Assembly (NCBI RefSeq): GCF_001644565.1
Contig: NZ_CP011387.1
Span: 852,501 to 916,500 of the forward strand
Length of the DNA: 64,000 nucleotides
Reading direction: 5' to 3'
Source: Deinococcus puniceus
Lineage (GTDB): Bacteria; Deinococcota; Deinococci; Deinococcales; Deinococcaceae
The translations under genes were made by a program, and so were the position numbers. A model generated the notes under the pieces. The model was not told where the DNA came from and did no database searches. It worked only from the letters and a program-made list of their open reading frames with translations. Shown in pieces: positions 17,801 to 26,741 of this stretch. The number at the start of each line of letters is the position of its first letter. The first letter of the stretch is position 1.

Positions 17801-18391
17801 TTATTTGGTCTTGGTGCTGCTCTGGGTGAGGGTCAGGCCGCTGTCGGTCAGCACGAGCGCGTAGGCGTTGCCGCGCTCCAGCTTCACGCCTTTGAGGGTA
17901 CCCAGCGCCCTAGTACCCGCGAACGCGGCCAAATCCACCGTAATACCGTTGACGGCGCGGCTGCCGCTCTGGCCCGTTTTGACGCCCGCAACCACCGCCG
18001 TTTTTCCGTCCGCCGTTTTCAGGTCGATACTGGCATTCTTGCTCAGGTTGTAGATCGTCAACAGCGCTTTGGCCCGGTTCTCAGCAGCCTGATCGGCCAG
18101 CAGCATGACTGTGCCGCCGCGACTGACCACACTGTAGAACTTGCCCGCCTCGACCTTCAGCTTGCTGGTGGATGTACCGATGTTGGCGGCAAACTCTCCT
18201 TGCGGAATGACCACGTAGGCGCTGGCCGCTCCCTTCAGGGCAGTCACAGCTTTACCTCCCAGCGTGGCGGCGGGTGCATTGATCACCCGCACGAAGGCCG
18301 AGTCGGCGGGCGGAGCGGGGTCATACAGGCCCGTTTCCTGAGCAGCGGCGAGGCCAATCAACAGGCAAGTCAGAGGAAAGACTCTTAGCAT
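17801..18391 (-). CDS. AlgF-like periplasmic acetylation adaptor
   Basis: 196 aa with a signal peptide (MLRVFPLTCLLIGLAAA, cleavage near AQE). The mature N-terminus GLYDPAPPADSAFVRVINA is very close to the AlgF signature, and the remainder is a mix of beta strands as in AlgF. In Pseudomonas AlgF is a periplasmic partner that links AlgI with AlgJ and AlgX. It is the first gene of the minus-strand operon and is divergent from the AlgX-like gene; the 135-bp gap between them should hold both promoters. AGAGGA just upstream of the ATG is a good ribosome site. Confidence 0.8.
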   Translation of the reverse strand: MLRVFPLTCLLIGLAAAQETGLYDPAPPADSAFVRVINAPAATLGGKAVTALKGAASAYVVIPQGEFAANIGTSTSKLKVEAGKFYSVVSRGGTVMLLADQAAENRAKALLTIYNLSKNASIDLKTADGKTAVVAGVKTGQSGSRAVNGITVDLAAFAGTRALGTLKGVKLERGNAYALVLTDSGLTLTQSSTKTK

Positions 18392-18527
18392 TCCTCTAAC
18401 TTAGCTGGAAATTGCACAGCCTGTACCCAAAGGTGTGAGATTTTGCCGCGACACTTCTCTTAATTTTGTGCTAATGAACGATCAGCATGAGAATCTAAGG
18501 CTCCCATGAGCTAAATATGGGAACGGG

Positions 18528-20054
18528 GTGAGTCTGTTTCCTGCGTGGTTTAGCGTGCGGGTAACGCCTCAACAGTCAGCATGGCTTATGCGCGGCAGCA
18601 ATACCCCCCGAATGAACACCTTGAAGCCAATTTACGCTCCACTTGCGGCCCAACGATTGGGCCACATACCTGAGAATCTGCCGGTGATCCGTTCCCGGTG
18701 GACACGGGCCGCCCAGATCGTGCTGGCTCTGGCTCCACTCTCCCTCGGGGGGGCTCTGGCGCAGGCCGCCGTTTCCTCGGTACAGCCTACCTACGCCGCT
18801 TGCGCTAAGTCCAGCGACATCGATGGGAAGGGCACCTACGAATTGTTCGGCTCGAACGGCTGGATTTTTGAGAGTTACGAATTTTCAGCTTTAGAAGGCC
18901 TGAGAGGCACTTCAGTGGCGGCCCTGACCCGGCTGGCCAAAGCGTTCAAGGCGCGGGGTTCTACCCTGATTCTGGTACCGGTGCCCACGCGCGCCGTGAG
19001 CGCCGACAAGACGCTCGACTTCGCACGCTACCCACAACTTCAGTTTTCCAAAGACCACTATGTGGCGTCGTGGAACACCATGATCGCTCAGGCGCGGGCT
19101 ACGGGAATCACGGTCATCGATCTGCTGCCCACTGTCCTCGATTTTCAAGTCAATGCACGCGGTGAAGATTTTTTTCAATCCCGTGACCACCACTGGTCTC
19201 TGTCTGGAATGGAGGCCGCCACCACACAAATCGCCGCACAGATTTCGGCCCTCGCCCAGGCCCAGAAGCTTGACCTGGAGCGGCAGCAAGGTGAGCTGAC
19301 CATCAAGCCCGCGGGGGGATCTGCGGGGTCAATGGGTTCGCACTATATGAAGGCCTGTGATCTCAAGATCGAGGCGATGCCCGTGTACGACGCCACTTAC
19401 ACTGCCGAATCCACCTCACTCCTCGATGACGTCGAGCCGGTGATCGGTATTTTTGGCGACAGCTTCGGCCTGAGCTACAGCAGTACCCGAGTGGACAAAA
19501 ACTTTGGCGTACTGTTGGAGGCCAAAACCGCGCTGCCGGTGGTGAACAACTCGGTCTCTGGAAACGGCAGGACGGCGACCCTAGCGGGCTACTTGGCAGA
19601 TCCGGCGCTGGTGGACAAGTTGCCGCCGTTCGTGGTGGTGCCGTTTATGGGCGGGATTTCCAACAGCGATTTCGATTACGGCCAGATGACTGCCGCCCTG
19701 ATCGGCTGTTCCGACGCGAACCGCATCGCTCAAACTAAATTTTCGACTCCGGCGGCAAAGATGGTATTTGCACCCCAGCCGCAAGGGGCCAGCAAGGGCA
19801 ACAGCTTGATTCATATTCATACCGACGCGCCCACGAATTACCTTGAAGTCAGAGAGGGGACTTACACGGACGGCTCGCCCCTGAAGTTTGAAATCTACCG
19901 GACGTCTGCTTCCTATTTCACGGGCAGCCGAACCGACTTCTATAGCCTGCTGGCCGACGAAAAATCTGTCCGTTCCCTAGCCGTTCAACTGGAAAAGCAA
20001 GGGCCTGTGTCCGGCTACGTCGAAGTGTGCCGCATTCCGGACGCTTTGCGCTGA
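18528..20054 (+). CDS. AlgX-like secreted SGNH acetyltransferase with C-terminal carbohydrate-binding-like region
   Basis: 508 aa from the GTG at 18528; the ATG at 18612 (480 aa) is at least as likely. A hydrophobic stretch (WTRAAQIVLALAPLSLGGAL, cleaved near AQAA) looks like a signal peptide. GSNGWIFESYEF, SRDHHWSLSG (Asp-His) and IFGDSFGLSYSS (Ser) match the SGNH domain of AlgX, and about 120 residues follow, where AlgX has its carbohydrate-binding module. The catalytic residues appear intact. It is divergent from the AlgF-AlgI-AlgJ-like operon, completing a four-protein acetylation set. Confidence 0.78.
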   Translation: MSLFPAWFSVRVTPQQSAWLMRGSNTPRMNTLKPIYAPLAAQRLGHIPENLPVIRSRWTRAAQIVLALAPLSLGGALAQAAVSSVQPTYAACAKSSDIDGKGTYELFGSNGWIFESYEFSALEGLRGTSVAALTRLAKAFKARGSTLILVPVPTRAVSADKTLDFARYPQLQFSKDHYVASWNTMIAQARATGITVIDLLPTVLDFQVNARGEDFFQSRDHHWSLSGMEAATTQIAAQISALAQAQKLDLERQQGELTIKPAGGSAGSMGSHYMKACDLKIEAMPVYDATYTAESTSLLDDVEPVIGIFGDSFGLSYSSTRVDKNFGVLLEAKTALPVVNNSVSGNGRTATLAGYLADPALVDKLPPFVVVPFMGGISNSDFDYGQMTAALIGCSDANRIAQTKFSTPAAKMVFAPQPQGASKGNSLIHIHTDAPTNYLEVREGTYTDGSPLKFEIYRTSASYFTGSRTDFYSLLADEKSVRSLAVQLEKQGPVSGYVEVCRIPDALR

Positions 20055-20167
20055 CGTTTGGGGGGGCACAGGGAAGGTCGGAAAGCAGTCTTCTCTGAAG
20101 GCTTGACCCTGCCCCGCCTGTGGCCTTTCCCACTCTCTGCGGCGGCCCGGTGCGCCAGCATTCGGCC

Positions 20168-20908
20168 ATGAAACGGCGGTGGAAGGGAACACGGTGGGCG
20201 CTTGTGGGGATGTTGTGCGTTGGTGCGGGCGGCACGTGGGCAGCGGCCCACTATGCGGCGGCCCTGCCCGACAGCGTCATCGCCAAACCCTCGCGGCAAT
20301 TCGGGCTGCCTTTTGCGGGTGCGCCGGGGCCGAACACTTGGCTGCTGGGGCAGGGGTACGGCAACACCACGGGCGCGTATCGGCAACGCCGCAGCACCTA
20401 CGGCAACCTTCAGGGTGTACACGCGGGGCTGGATTTCAGTGCGCCCTGCGGCACCCCGGTGCGGGCCATCGGGGACGGCGTAGTGTCCGAAGTGGACGGC
20501 CCACACGGCAGCCCGCCGCACAATCTGGTCATCGATCATTCGGGCAACCTGAGCAGTCTGTACGGCCATCTGCGGGTGCGCTCGTCTCTGCGGGTGGGGC
20601 AGCGCGTGACACGGGGGCAGGTGATCGGTGAAAGCGGAGACTCCCAATTCACCTGTGTCAGTGCGCCGCATCTGCATCTGGAACTGCGTGACCGCTCGCA
20701 TCAGCGCTTCTTCAATCCGTTGCCGTACATCGCCGCCGATTGGGATTCTCTGGCGCTGGCAGGCAGCTTTGGCCGGGGCTACCAGTACGACCTGAGTACG
20801 CCGCGCAAATGGCAAACGCCCGAATCTCAGCCTGAAGTGCGGCGCGGCGGGCGCATTCTGAACGAGTTCGCCAAGCCCTGGCCACCCGCGCCGGGGGGAG
20901 CGAGGTGA
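20168..20908 (+). CDS. M23 (LytM) family metallopeptidase, exported
   Basis: 246 aa with an N-terminal hydrophobic segment (WALVGMLCVGAGGTWAA) that is a signal peptide or anchor. The LytM zinc motifs are complete: GVHAGLDFS (His-x3-Asp) and HLHLEL (His-x-His), with the LVIDHSGNLSSLYGHL block between. Such enzymes cut peptide cross-bridges of peptidoglycan. ATG at 20168 chosen because the upstream in-frame stretch has no signal-peptide character. The next gene overlaps by 4 nt (GTGA), so the two are coupled. Confidence 0.88.
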   Translation: MKRRWKGTRWALVGMLCVGAGGTWAAAHYAAALPDSVIAKPSRQFGLPFAGAPGPNTWLLGQGYGNTTGAYRQRRSTYGNLQGVHAGLDFSAPCGTPVRAIGDGVVSEVDGPHGSPPHNLVIDHSGNLSSLYGHLRVRSSLRVGQRVTRGQVIGESGDSQFTCVSAPHLHLELRDRSHQRFFNPLPYIAADWDSLALAGSFGRGYQYDLSTPRKWQTPESQPEVRRGGRILNEFAKPWPPAPGGAR

Positions 20909-21876
20909 AGCGGGCCGCCGTTCTGGTCGGGCTTGCTGCTCTTATGGGATCGGCTTTGGCCGCCACCTTGCCCTCAAAAGCCGTATTGTCGGGCACCTGT
21001 TGCCCCGGCGTAGTCTGGGCACCCGATTCGCGCTCGCTGATGTTCCTCGATGGCCCGCCTGTTCGCAGCGCGACGGGCATCTATTCGGTTCCGGCAGACG
21101 GCGGCACAGTTACGCGGCGGTTTTCCTCGGTGGCCTACTTTTCGCCCAAACTGCGCTGGGCGGTGCGCCCCGGCACTGGCGAAAACACTACGCTGGAACG
21201 CCTGAGCGACGGGCGCAAGTTCACCCTGCCTACACGCGGCGCAGACGTGACGTGGACGGGCAGCGAAACCCGGCTGGCCTACACCCGCAGCGATACCAGC
21301 GGCAACTTTGACCGCCGCACCAACCGCGTGTTCGTCTCTGACGTGTTCGCCGCCCCCAAGCAGGTCGCTACCCTGAATGGCGGCGGTATCAGCGGCTGGA
21401 TCGGGGATTCTACCCTGCTCCTGAACGGCAAACTGAACGCCTCTGCCCGTGACCGTGACCTGTTTACTATGGATACCCGCACAGGCTCACGCCGTACCCT
21501 GCGCTCTGCCCTGAGTTTCCGGGGCCTGAGCCTCAGCACCGATGGTTCCCGCGTCGTGTACTACATTGCCTTCGACAGTGCGGCCCGCAACGGCTTGTGG
21601 ATTCAAAACACGGCTGGGGGCGCGGCCAAGCGGCTCGATTCCTTCGGCTCCTACCGTTGGCGCGACGCCTCGCGGTTGTTGCTCATTCCTCTGGTTCCAA
21701 ACGGCAGCCCACACGTTCTGCGCGAGTACAACGCCCGCACGGGGGCTTGGCGCACGTTGGGCGACTTGGGCGATCAGGTCAGGCAGGGGGACTGGAGCGT
21801 CAGCCCGGACGGGAGAAAGATCAGCTACCTGAGTGCTAAGGATGGGAACGTTCGGGTGGTGAGTTTGCCGGAGTAG
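20905..21876 (+). CDS. Exported TolB-like beta-propeller protein
   Basis: 323 aa with a clear signal peptide (MKRAAVLVGLAALMGSALAA). The body has repeated propeller blades of the TolB/WD40-like type: VVWAPDSRSLMFLDGPP, LSLSTDGSRVVYYIAFD, DWSVSPDGRKISYLSAKDG. Such proteins usually mediate protein-protein contacts; no catalytic residues are seen. The GTG start overlaps the M23 peptidase stop, so it may bind or regulate that envelope peptidase (inference). Confidence 0.75.
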   Translation: MKRAAVLVGLAALMGSALAATLPSKAVLSGTCCPGVVWAPDSRSLMFLDGPPVRSATGIYSVPADGGTVTRRFSSVAYFSPKLRWAVRPGTGENTTLERLSDGRKFTLPTRGADVTWTGSETRLAYTRSDTSGNFDRRTNRVFVSDVFAAPKQVATLNGGGISGWIGDSTLLLNGKLNASARDRDLFTMDTRTGSRRTLRSALSFRGLSLSTDGSRVVYYIAFDSAARNGLWIQNTAGGAAKRLDSFGSYRWRDASRLLLIPLVPNGSPHVLREYNARTGAWRTLGDLGDQVRQGDWSVSPDGRKISYLSAKDGNVRVVSLPE

Positions 21877-21926
21877 GTAGAGGCGTTTGGGCTTGTTGAG
21901 AGCGGTATTTTTGGATTTCTCCTACG

Positions 21927-22144
21927 CCTTCCCCCACCCCCCAGCCCCCGCCCCCAAAGGGGTCAGGGGAGTTTGTCGCTCTGCTTTGCAGCTCTGCGAG
22001 TCCGCTGAGGAGGATTGATCTTGTCGCGTCCAAACCCGGCTGAATCCCTCACTTGAACCGGAACTGGCAGTCGTCTTTGAACTGGAATTGGCCCGCGCGT
22101 TGCACGCACGACGGCCTCACACGCAGTTGGGCGGGGACGATTTA
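21927..22144 (+). repeat. Dispersed element of about 215 bp, copy 1
   Basis: Begins CCCCCACCCCCCAGCCCCCG, continues with AAAGGGGTCAGGGGAG, later TGGAATTGGCCCGC and ACGACGGCCTCACAC, and ends GGGCGGGGACGATT. The same blocks occur in the same order and direction at 63807-64000. No ORF is conserved between copies. A TTAGACCC-type repeat follows at 22221. Confidence 0.8.
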
Positions 22145-22220
22145 GGGTGGCGGTGTGGTGGTTTTAGCTCCCTCCCCATCGGCTGGTAGGGGTGAGTGAG
22201 CGCCAGCGATTGCCCTTGAC

Positions 22221-22238
22221 CTTCTTAGACCCTTAGAC
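22221..22238. repeat. TTAGACCC-type repeat (short copy)
   Basis: Reads CTTCTTAGACCCTTAGAC. It is preceded by GCGCCAGCGATTGCC, a module also next to the copy at 40781. Confidence 0.6.
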
Positions 22239-22260
22239 TACCCCCCAGCAAACTCAGCCC

Positions 22261-23811
22261 TCAAGTCAAAAACAACCGGTACGCCGCGTTCTGAGTCGCG
22301 TCCTCTGCCGGATAGCCCAAGCCCTCCAAGAACGTGGCGAAGGCGTCCATTTCGGTGTCTGGCACCTGTATTCCGGCCAAGACCCGGCCATGTGCGCTGC
22401 CGTGATTGCGGTAATGGAACAGGCTGATATTCCAGCCCGCGTGCAGGTGGGTCAGGAATTCCAGCAGTGCGCCGGGGCGTTCCGGGAAGGTGAAAGAATA
22501 CACGCGCTCGTCGGTGGCTTCGGGGGCGCGGCCTCCCACCATATGGCGCACATGCACTTTGGCGAGTTCGTCTTCGGTCAGATCGGTCACGGGGTAGCCC
22601 AGATCGGTCAGTTGGCGCACCAACGCGGGCCGCTGCCCAGCCTGTGCCAGTTGCACGCCCACAAAAATTTGGGCGTCGGTGCGGGGGGCGTAACGGTAAT
22701 TGAATTCGGTGATGGCCCGCCCGCCGATCACTTCGATAAATTGCCGGAATGCGCCGGGGCGTTCGGGGATGGTCACGGCCAGGATCGCCTCGCGCTGCTC
22801 GCCAATTTCGGCGCGTTCGGCCACATGGCGCAGGCGGTCGAAGTTCACGTTTGCGCCGCAGGTCAGGGCCACCAGCACTTCGCCTTGCAGCCCGCGCTCG
22901 GTGGCGTACTTTTTCAGGCCCGCTACCGCCAAAGCTCCGGCGGGTTCCATCACGGCGCGGGTATCGTCGAACACGTCTTTTATGGCCGCGCAGACTGCAT
23001 CGGTATTCACGCGCACCCAGTCGTCCACGTAGCGCCGCGTCAAGTCAAACGTATACGCGCCCACCTGCTTGACCGCCACGCCGTCCACGAAAATGCCCAC
23101 CGTGTCCAGCCGCACGCGCTCGCCCGCCTGAAGGCTCTGGTACATGGCGTCAGAGTCGTCGGGTTCCACGCCCACAATGCGAATATCGGGCCGCAACGCC
23201 TTCAGCACGCCGGACACGCCCGCAATGAGGCCGCCGCCGCCCACCGGAACGAACACCGTAAAGCCGTGTGGTGCGTCCAGTTGCCGCAGCAGTTCCAGCG
23301 CCACCGTGCCCTGACCGGCCAGCACCAGGGGATCGTCGTAAGGATGCACGAAGGTCAGGCCCGAATCCTGCTGAAGGCCGTAGGCATGGGCTTCCGCGTC
23401 GCTGAAACTGTCGCCGTGCAGCACCACTTCGGCACCGCGTTGCCTGCACGCCTGCACCTTGATGTCGGGTGTGGTGGCGGGCATCACGATCACGGCGCGG
23501 ATGCCGAGCGCCTGCGCCGCGAATGCTACGCCCTGCGCGTGGTTGCCCGCCGAGGCGCAGATCACGCCGCGTGCCGCTTCCGCCGCCGTCAGTTGGCTCA
23601 TCTTGTTGTATGCGCCGCGAATTTTGAAGGAAAAGATAGGTTGCTGGTCTTCCCGTTTCAGCAAGACGCGGTTGCCCGTGCGCCTGCTGAGGCCCGGAGC
23701 CTCGCTGAGCGCCGTTTCGATGGCCGCGCCGTACACCTTGCTGGTCAGCGCCAGCCGCAGCACATCCATCGCGTCGAGGGTTCCGGGTTTGAATTCGTTG
23801 GCCTGCATCAT
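22261..23811 (-). CDS. ilvA: Threonine ammonia-lyase (threonine deaminase), biosynthetic
   Basis: 516 aa, close to biosynthetic IlvA of E. coli. It converts threonine to 2-oxobutyrate with pyridoxal phosphate, the first step to isoleucine. The PLP Lys is in FSFKIRGAYNKM, the Asn of SAGNHAQGVA and the phosphate-binding glycine loop PVGGGGLIAGVSG follow. Two C-terminal ACT-like regulatory regions (about 335-415 and 430-515, containing RPGAFRQFIE and RPGALLEFL) indicate allosteric control by isoleucine/valine. GGGAG precedes the ATGATG start. A putative leader peptide and terminator lie upstream at 23848-23946. Confidence 0.93.
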   Translation of the reverse strand: MMQANEFKPGTLDAMDVLRLALTSKVYGAAIETALSEAPGLSRRTGNRVLLKREDQQPIFSFKIRGAYNKMSQLTAAEAARGVICASAGNHAQGVAFAAQALGIRAVIVMPATTPDIKVQACRQRGAEVVLHGDSFSDAEAHAYGLQQDSGLTFVHPYDDPLVLAGQGTVALELLRQLDAPHGFTVFVPVGGGGLIAGVSGVLKALRPDIRIVGVEPDDSDAMYQSLQAGERVRLDTVGIFVDGVAVKQVGAYTFDLTRRYVDDWVRVNTDAVCAAIKDVFDDTRAVMEPAGALAVAGLKKYATERGLQGEVLVALTCGANVNFDRLRHVAERAEIGEQREAILAVTIPERPGAFRQFIEVIGGRAITEFNYRYAPRTDAQIFVGVQLAQAGQRPALVRQLTDLGYPVTDLTEDELAKVHVRHMVGGRAPEATDERVYSFTFPERPGALLEFLTHLHAGWNISLFHYRNHGSAHGRVLAGIQVPDTEMDAFATFLEGLGYPAEDATQNAAYRLFLT

Positions 23812-23847
23812 GTTGGTCGCTCCCTTGTCTGTTCAGCGTTCAAATTC

Positions 23848-23875
23848 AAAAAAAATCCCCACCAGATCGGCGGGG
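23848..23875 (-). terminator. Intrinsic terminator between leader peptide and ilvA (attenuator)
   Basis: Minus strand CCCCGCC-GATCT-GGTGGGG (seven pairs, one G-U), then ATTTTTTTT. It lies in the ilvA 5' region, so it must be bypassed for ilvA expression. Confidence 0.8.
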
Positions 23876-23892
23876 AAGGGCATCACGGCAGT

Positions 23893-23946
23893 TCAGAGCC
23901 GGAAGCGTCGCTCCCCGAATCTCTGAATAATTCGCCCGTAATTCAT
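23893..23946 (-). CDS. Putative ilvA leader peptide (17 aa)
   Basis: MNYGRIIQRFGERRFRL, 17 codons, ending just before the ilvA terminator. The ATG has a TATGCT box exactly 6 nt upstream, the leaderless arrangement of this window. It has two consecutive Ile codons (ATT ATT, residues 6-7) and five Arg codons. Its CGGGGA at codons 10-12 can pair with TCCCCG in the 5' arm of the terminator, so translation could decide termination. Regulation by isoleucine supply is inferred. Confidence 0.5.
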   Translation of the reverse strand: MNYGRIIQRFGERRFRL

Positions 23947-23952
23947 GCTGTT

Positions 23953-23958
23953 AGCATA
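23953..23958 (-). promoter_or_regulatory. Leaderless-type -10 box TATGCT for the ilvA leader
   Basis: TATGCT on the minus strand with 6 nt to the leader ATG (23946). Confidence 0.6.
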
Positions 23959-24243
23959 GGCGTCGGGCGCAGGGTGGAGTGGGGGGAGGGTAGACAAGGG
24001 GGTGCCGCCGTCCGGATGGCCCCTCTGTAAGAAAAATAAATACAAACACCTTCGTAGATTTTGTCGCTCTCAAAAAGTAACGCACGGCCAACAAGAGCTG
24101 CGTTCGAACGATGAGTAGCGAATTGTATGGACGATATATTGCCACAGGCGATCTTGATAAATTCTTCGTTTGTTATCTCAAAAGGCAAACTCGTATTTGG
24201 ATCGAGTTGTCAACAACGAAAAAAGTCAATAACCGAGCCTTGC

Positions 24244-24960
24244 TCAACCCTCGAGTTCAGACAGACGCTCCACTTCTTCTTGCACTTCAAGCAAATCCGC
24301 TTCCTCTAGAACCAAGCTTTTTGCGGCTTTGATGTATTTCTCGAGGGTCACTCTGTCGTCCAACATGACAGCAATATCAGCTCGCAAGATAAAAGCTTGG
24401 AATTGCGTCACAACGCTTAGCAAATCTGGTTTCTCGAGGGCACGATCGAGATGCTCCGCTGCTAATTTGGGGTCATCTCTTGAGTAGGCAAACAACCTTG
24501 CCGCTTTCACGGCTCGCGCCAGTGGGGTCAGGGGCGAACTGCTCTCTACTTTGGTGGGCTTCGCGGTTTTTTCTGCAATTTGAACAAAAATGAGGTAATT
24601 CCCAGCGGGGTCAACCATATTGAAACGACGATCACCGCTTTTCACGTCATTCACCCCATTCATTCGCGGAACACCACTGCGGAGTTGCTTACCGAAAGCT
24701 GCTTTGATTCGACTTGAGAATAGTTTGTTCAACTCATCTATATTGGTTACTGCCACCAAACACATATGCCCATTTTCGTGATTCGGCGCTATGTTTTTGT
24801 TGCCGATAAAATCAATTTGAATATTCTCAAGTGCCACACTCCCATATACATAAGGTGCGTGCTGTTCGTAGAGAATTTTAAACCCTAGCATAGTATAAAA
24901 TTCGAGAGTTGCTTTTAAGTTTGCAGTCGGAAAAATTGGAACAACCTTTTCGTTCGCCAC
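24244..24960 (-). CDS. VOC-domain protein with helical C-terminal tail
   Basis: 238 aa from a GTG at 24960, chosen because GGGGAGG lies just upstream; a longer frame to 25014 has no such site. The N-terminal 130 residues form a VOC/bleomycin-resistance-like domain (VVPIFPTANLKATLEFYTML to FNMVDPAGNYLIFVQ). The C-terminal 95 residues are alpha-helical (ARAVKAARLFAYSRDDPKLA to VERLSELEG) and resemble a pair of TPR-like helices. The gene and its flanks are clearly richer in A and T than the neighbours, suggesting recent acquisition. It could be an antibiotic-binding or resistance protein; no target is evident. Confidence 0.65.
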   Translation of the reverse strand: MANEKVVPIFPTANLKATLEFYTMLGFKILYEQHAPYVYGSVALENIQIDFIGNKNIAPNHENGHMCLVAVTNIDELNKLFSSRIKAAFGKQLRSGVPRMNGVNDVKSGDRRFNMVDPAGNYLIFVQIAEKTAKPTKVESSSPLTPLARAVKAARLFAYSRDDPKLAAEHLDRALEKPDLLSVVTQFQAFILRADIAVMLDDRVTLEKYIKAAKSLVLEEADLLEVQEEVERLSELEG

Positions 24961-25281
24961 TACAGCCTCCCCGAGAATTTGCCAGTTAACTGTCAAAGGT
25001 GGGTAGTATCGCACGTTTGACTTTTAGCTGTGCAAATGTGGCTTCAACAGCTGATAACTCTGTCCTTTTTGTTGACTGTCAGCTAACGGCTAGGTCATGA
25101 GAAGCGGAAATACGGGGAGCGTATCCTGACACCAGCGAAGGTCGTCGATAGAAGGCGCTCTGTAGATTGGAAGGTTAACCAAATTTCCGGCCATCGACGC
25201 CAAGGACCTGAAATTGTGAACGACTGGCGAGGGTGGATAGAAGTCGAAGCAAATCCGTACAATTTTGCAACCCCCTATCCG
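24961..25281. other. AT-richer gap without a supported gene
   Basis: Lower GC than the surrounding DNA. I see short broken frames on the minus strand but nothing with a recognisable family. It is probably the decayed edge of the patch that includes the VOC gene. Confidence 0.4.
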
Positions 25282-26312
25282 CTACGATCCGGCCCCCACC
25301 CTCGCCGCCAACCGCCAACCACTCAGCAAGGCCGCTTCTACCCTTGGGCCGTGTGGATCGGGCGTCAGCCAATCGCCGCACCAGCCGATATTTAATTCTT
25401 CATCCCAGTGGCAGGGTTCGGGCACGCGGGCGGTGGGGGTGGCGTAGCGCCAGCGGTGGGCAAAGGCGTGCAGGTGAGGCAAACGTTGGCCCAACACTTC
25501 GGCGGCAGCCTCTAATAATTCTGGCAGTACCTCGTCGGGGCGGCGCTCCAAGTTGGCGCGTGACCACTCGGCCCCGGCGTGGAGCATCAGCGCGGGCGGG
25601 TGTCCGGGAGCGCGTTTGGTGTGTTCGCGGGCGATCCAGTCCAGTGTCGGGTGTCCAGTCAGTTTCAGGGCAGGCCAAGTGTGGTCTATCAAATCCTGCT
25701 CAAGCACCACGCCCACCGCCCAGCACGGATCGAAGCGCACGCGGCCCACCGCTTCGGCAGCGTCGCCAACCTCGTGATCTTCCAGCAGGGCGGCCACTTG
25801 CGGGGCGGGCAAATTGAGGATCAGGCGCGGGGCGTCCCAGCTTGCGCCGTCGCGGGTATGCACGCGCCAGCCCTTGCCCCGGCGTTCCAAACTGGTCACT
25901 TCGGTATTGGTCTGTACGTCCAGCCCGCGTGCGAGGGCGCGGCCCATGGCGCTAAAGCCCTCGGCGGGCGCGTAGCGGGGATGGCCGTCTGGCGCGGTGT
26001 GAATTGCGCCGCCTTGCCACTCGCTGACCGTGCGCGTCCATTCACTCAGCCAGCCTTCGCGGAGGCCTGCTTCTGCCAGCGCTCTGGTGCGGTCATGACG
26101 GGCCGTAAAAAAGCGTGCGCCGTGATCCAGCCGTGCTTCGCGGCCATCATCTAAGGGAATCCGGCGGGTGGCGGCCCGCCCCGACACGCCCTTGGATTTG
26201 TCCAGCACTTTGACGCGTAGGCCTGCGCCCACAGCGTCCCGCGCACAGACCAGCCCCCCTAAGCCCGCGCCGACGATCAGTAGGTCAGGCTGGGCAAGTT
26301 CAGAGGGCAGAC

Positions 26313-26316
<4 letters not shown>
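25282..26316 (-). CDS. FAD/NAD(P)-dependent oxidoreductase, renalase-like
   Basis: 344 aa with an N-terminal dinucleotide-binding motif LLIVGAGLGGLVCARDAVGA and the flavoprotein stretch VLDKSKGVSGRAATRR, then LDHGARFFTA. The C-terminus IGWCGDWLTPDPHGPRVEAA carries the second FAD-binding signature. This matches bacterial renalase-like NAD(P)-binding amine-oxidase proteins, some of which oxidise isomeric dihydro-NAD(P). The start overlaps the CoA-binding gene stop by 4 nt, making it third in a hemL operon. Substrate not determinable. Confidence 0.85.

Positions 26317-26737
<421 letters not shown>

Positions 26738-26741
<4 letters not shown>

Noticed and set aside
22390..24030. Long plus-strand frame (546 codons) opposite ilvA
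   Set aside because: Its His/Arg-rich product is the antisense of a clear ilvA, and it has no start signal.
23943..24188. An 81-codon minus-strand frame beginning MPFEITNEEFIKIACG
   Set aside because: The first 55 codons lie in AT-rich DNA and look protein-like, but the rest runs through low-complexity Pro-rich sequence over the ilvA leader promoter. No family and no start signals.
25096..25200. A minus-strand frame ending DLRWCQDTLPVFPLLMT, considered as a transposase remnant
   Set aside because: Too short and not matched to any transposase motif I know. It is kept only as part of an unexplained AT-richer gap.
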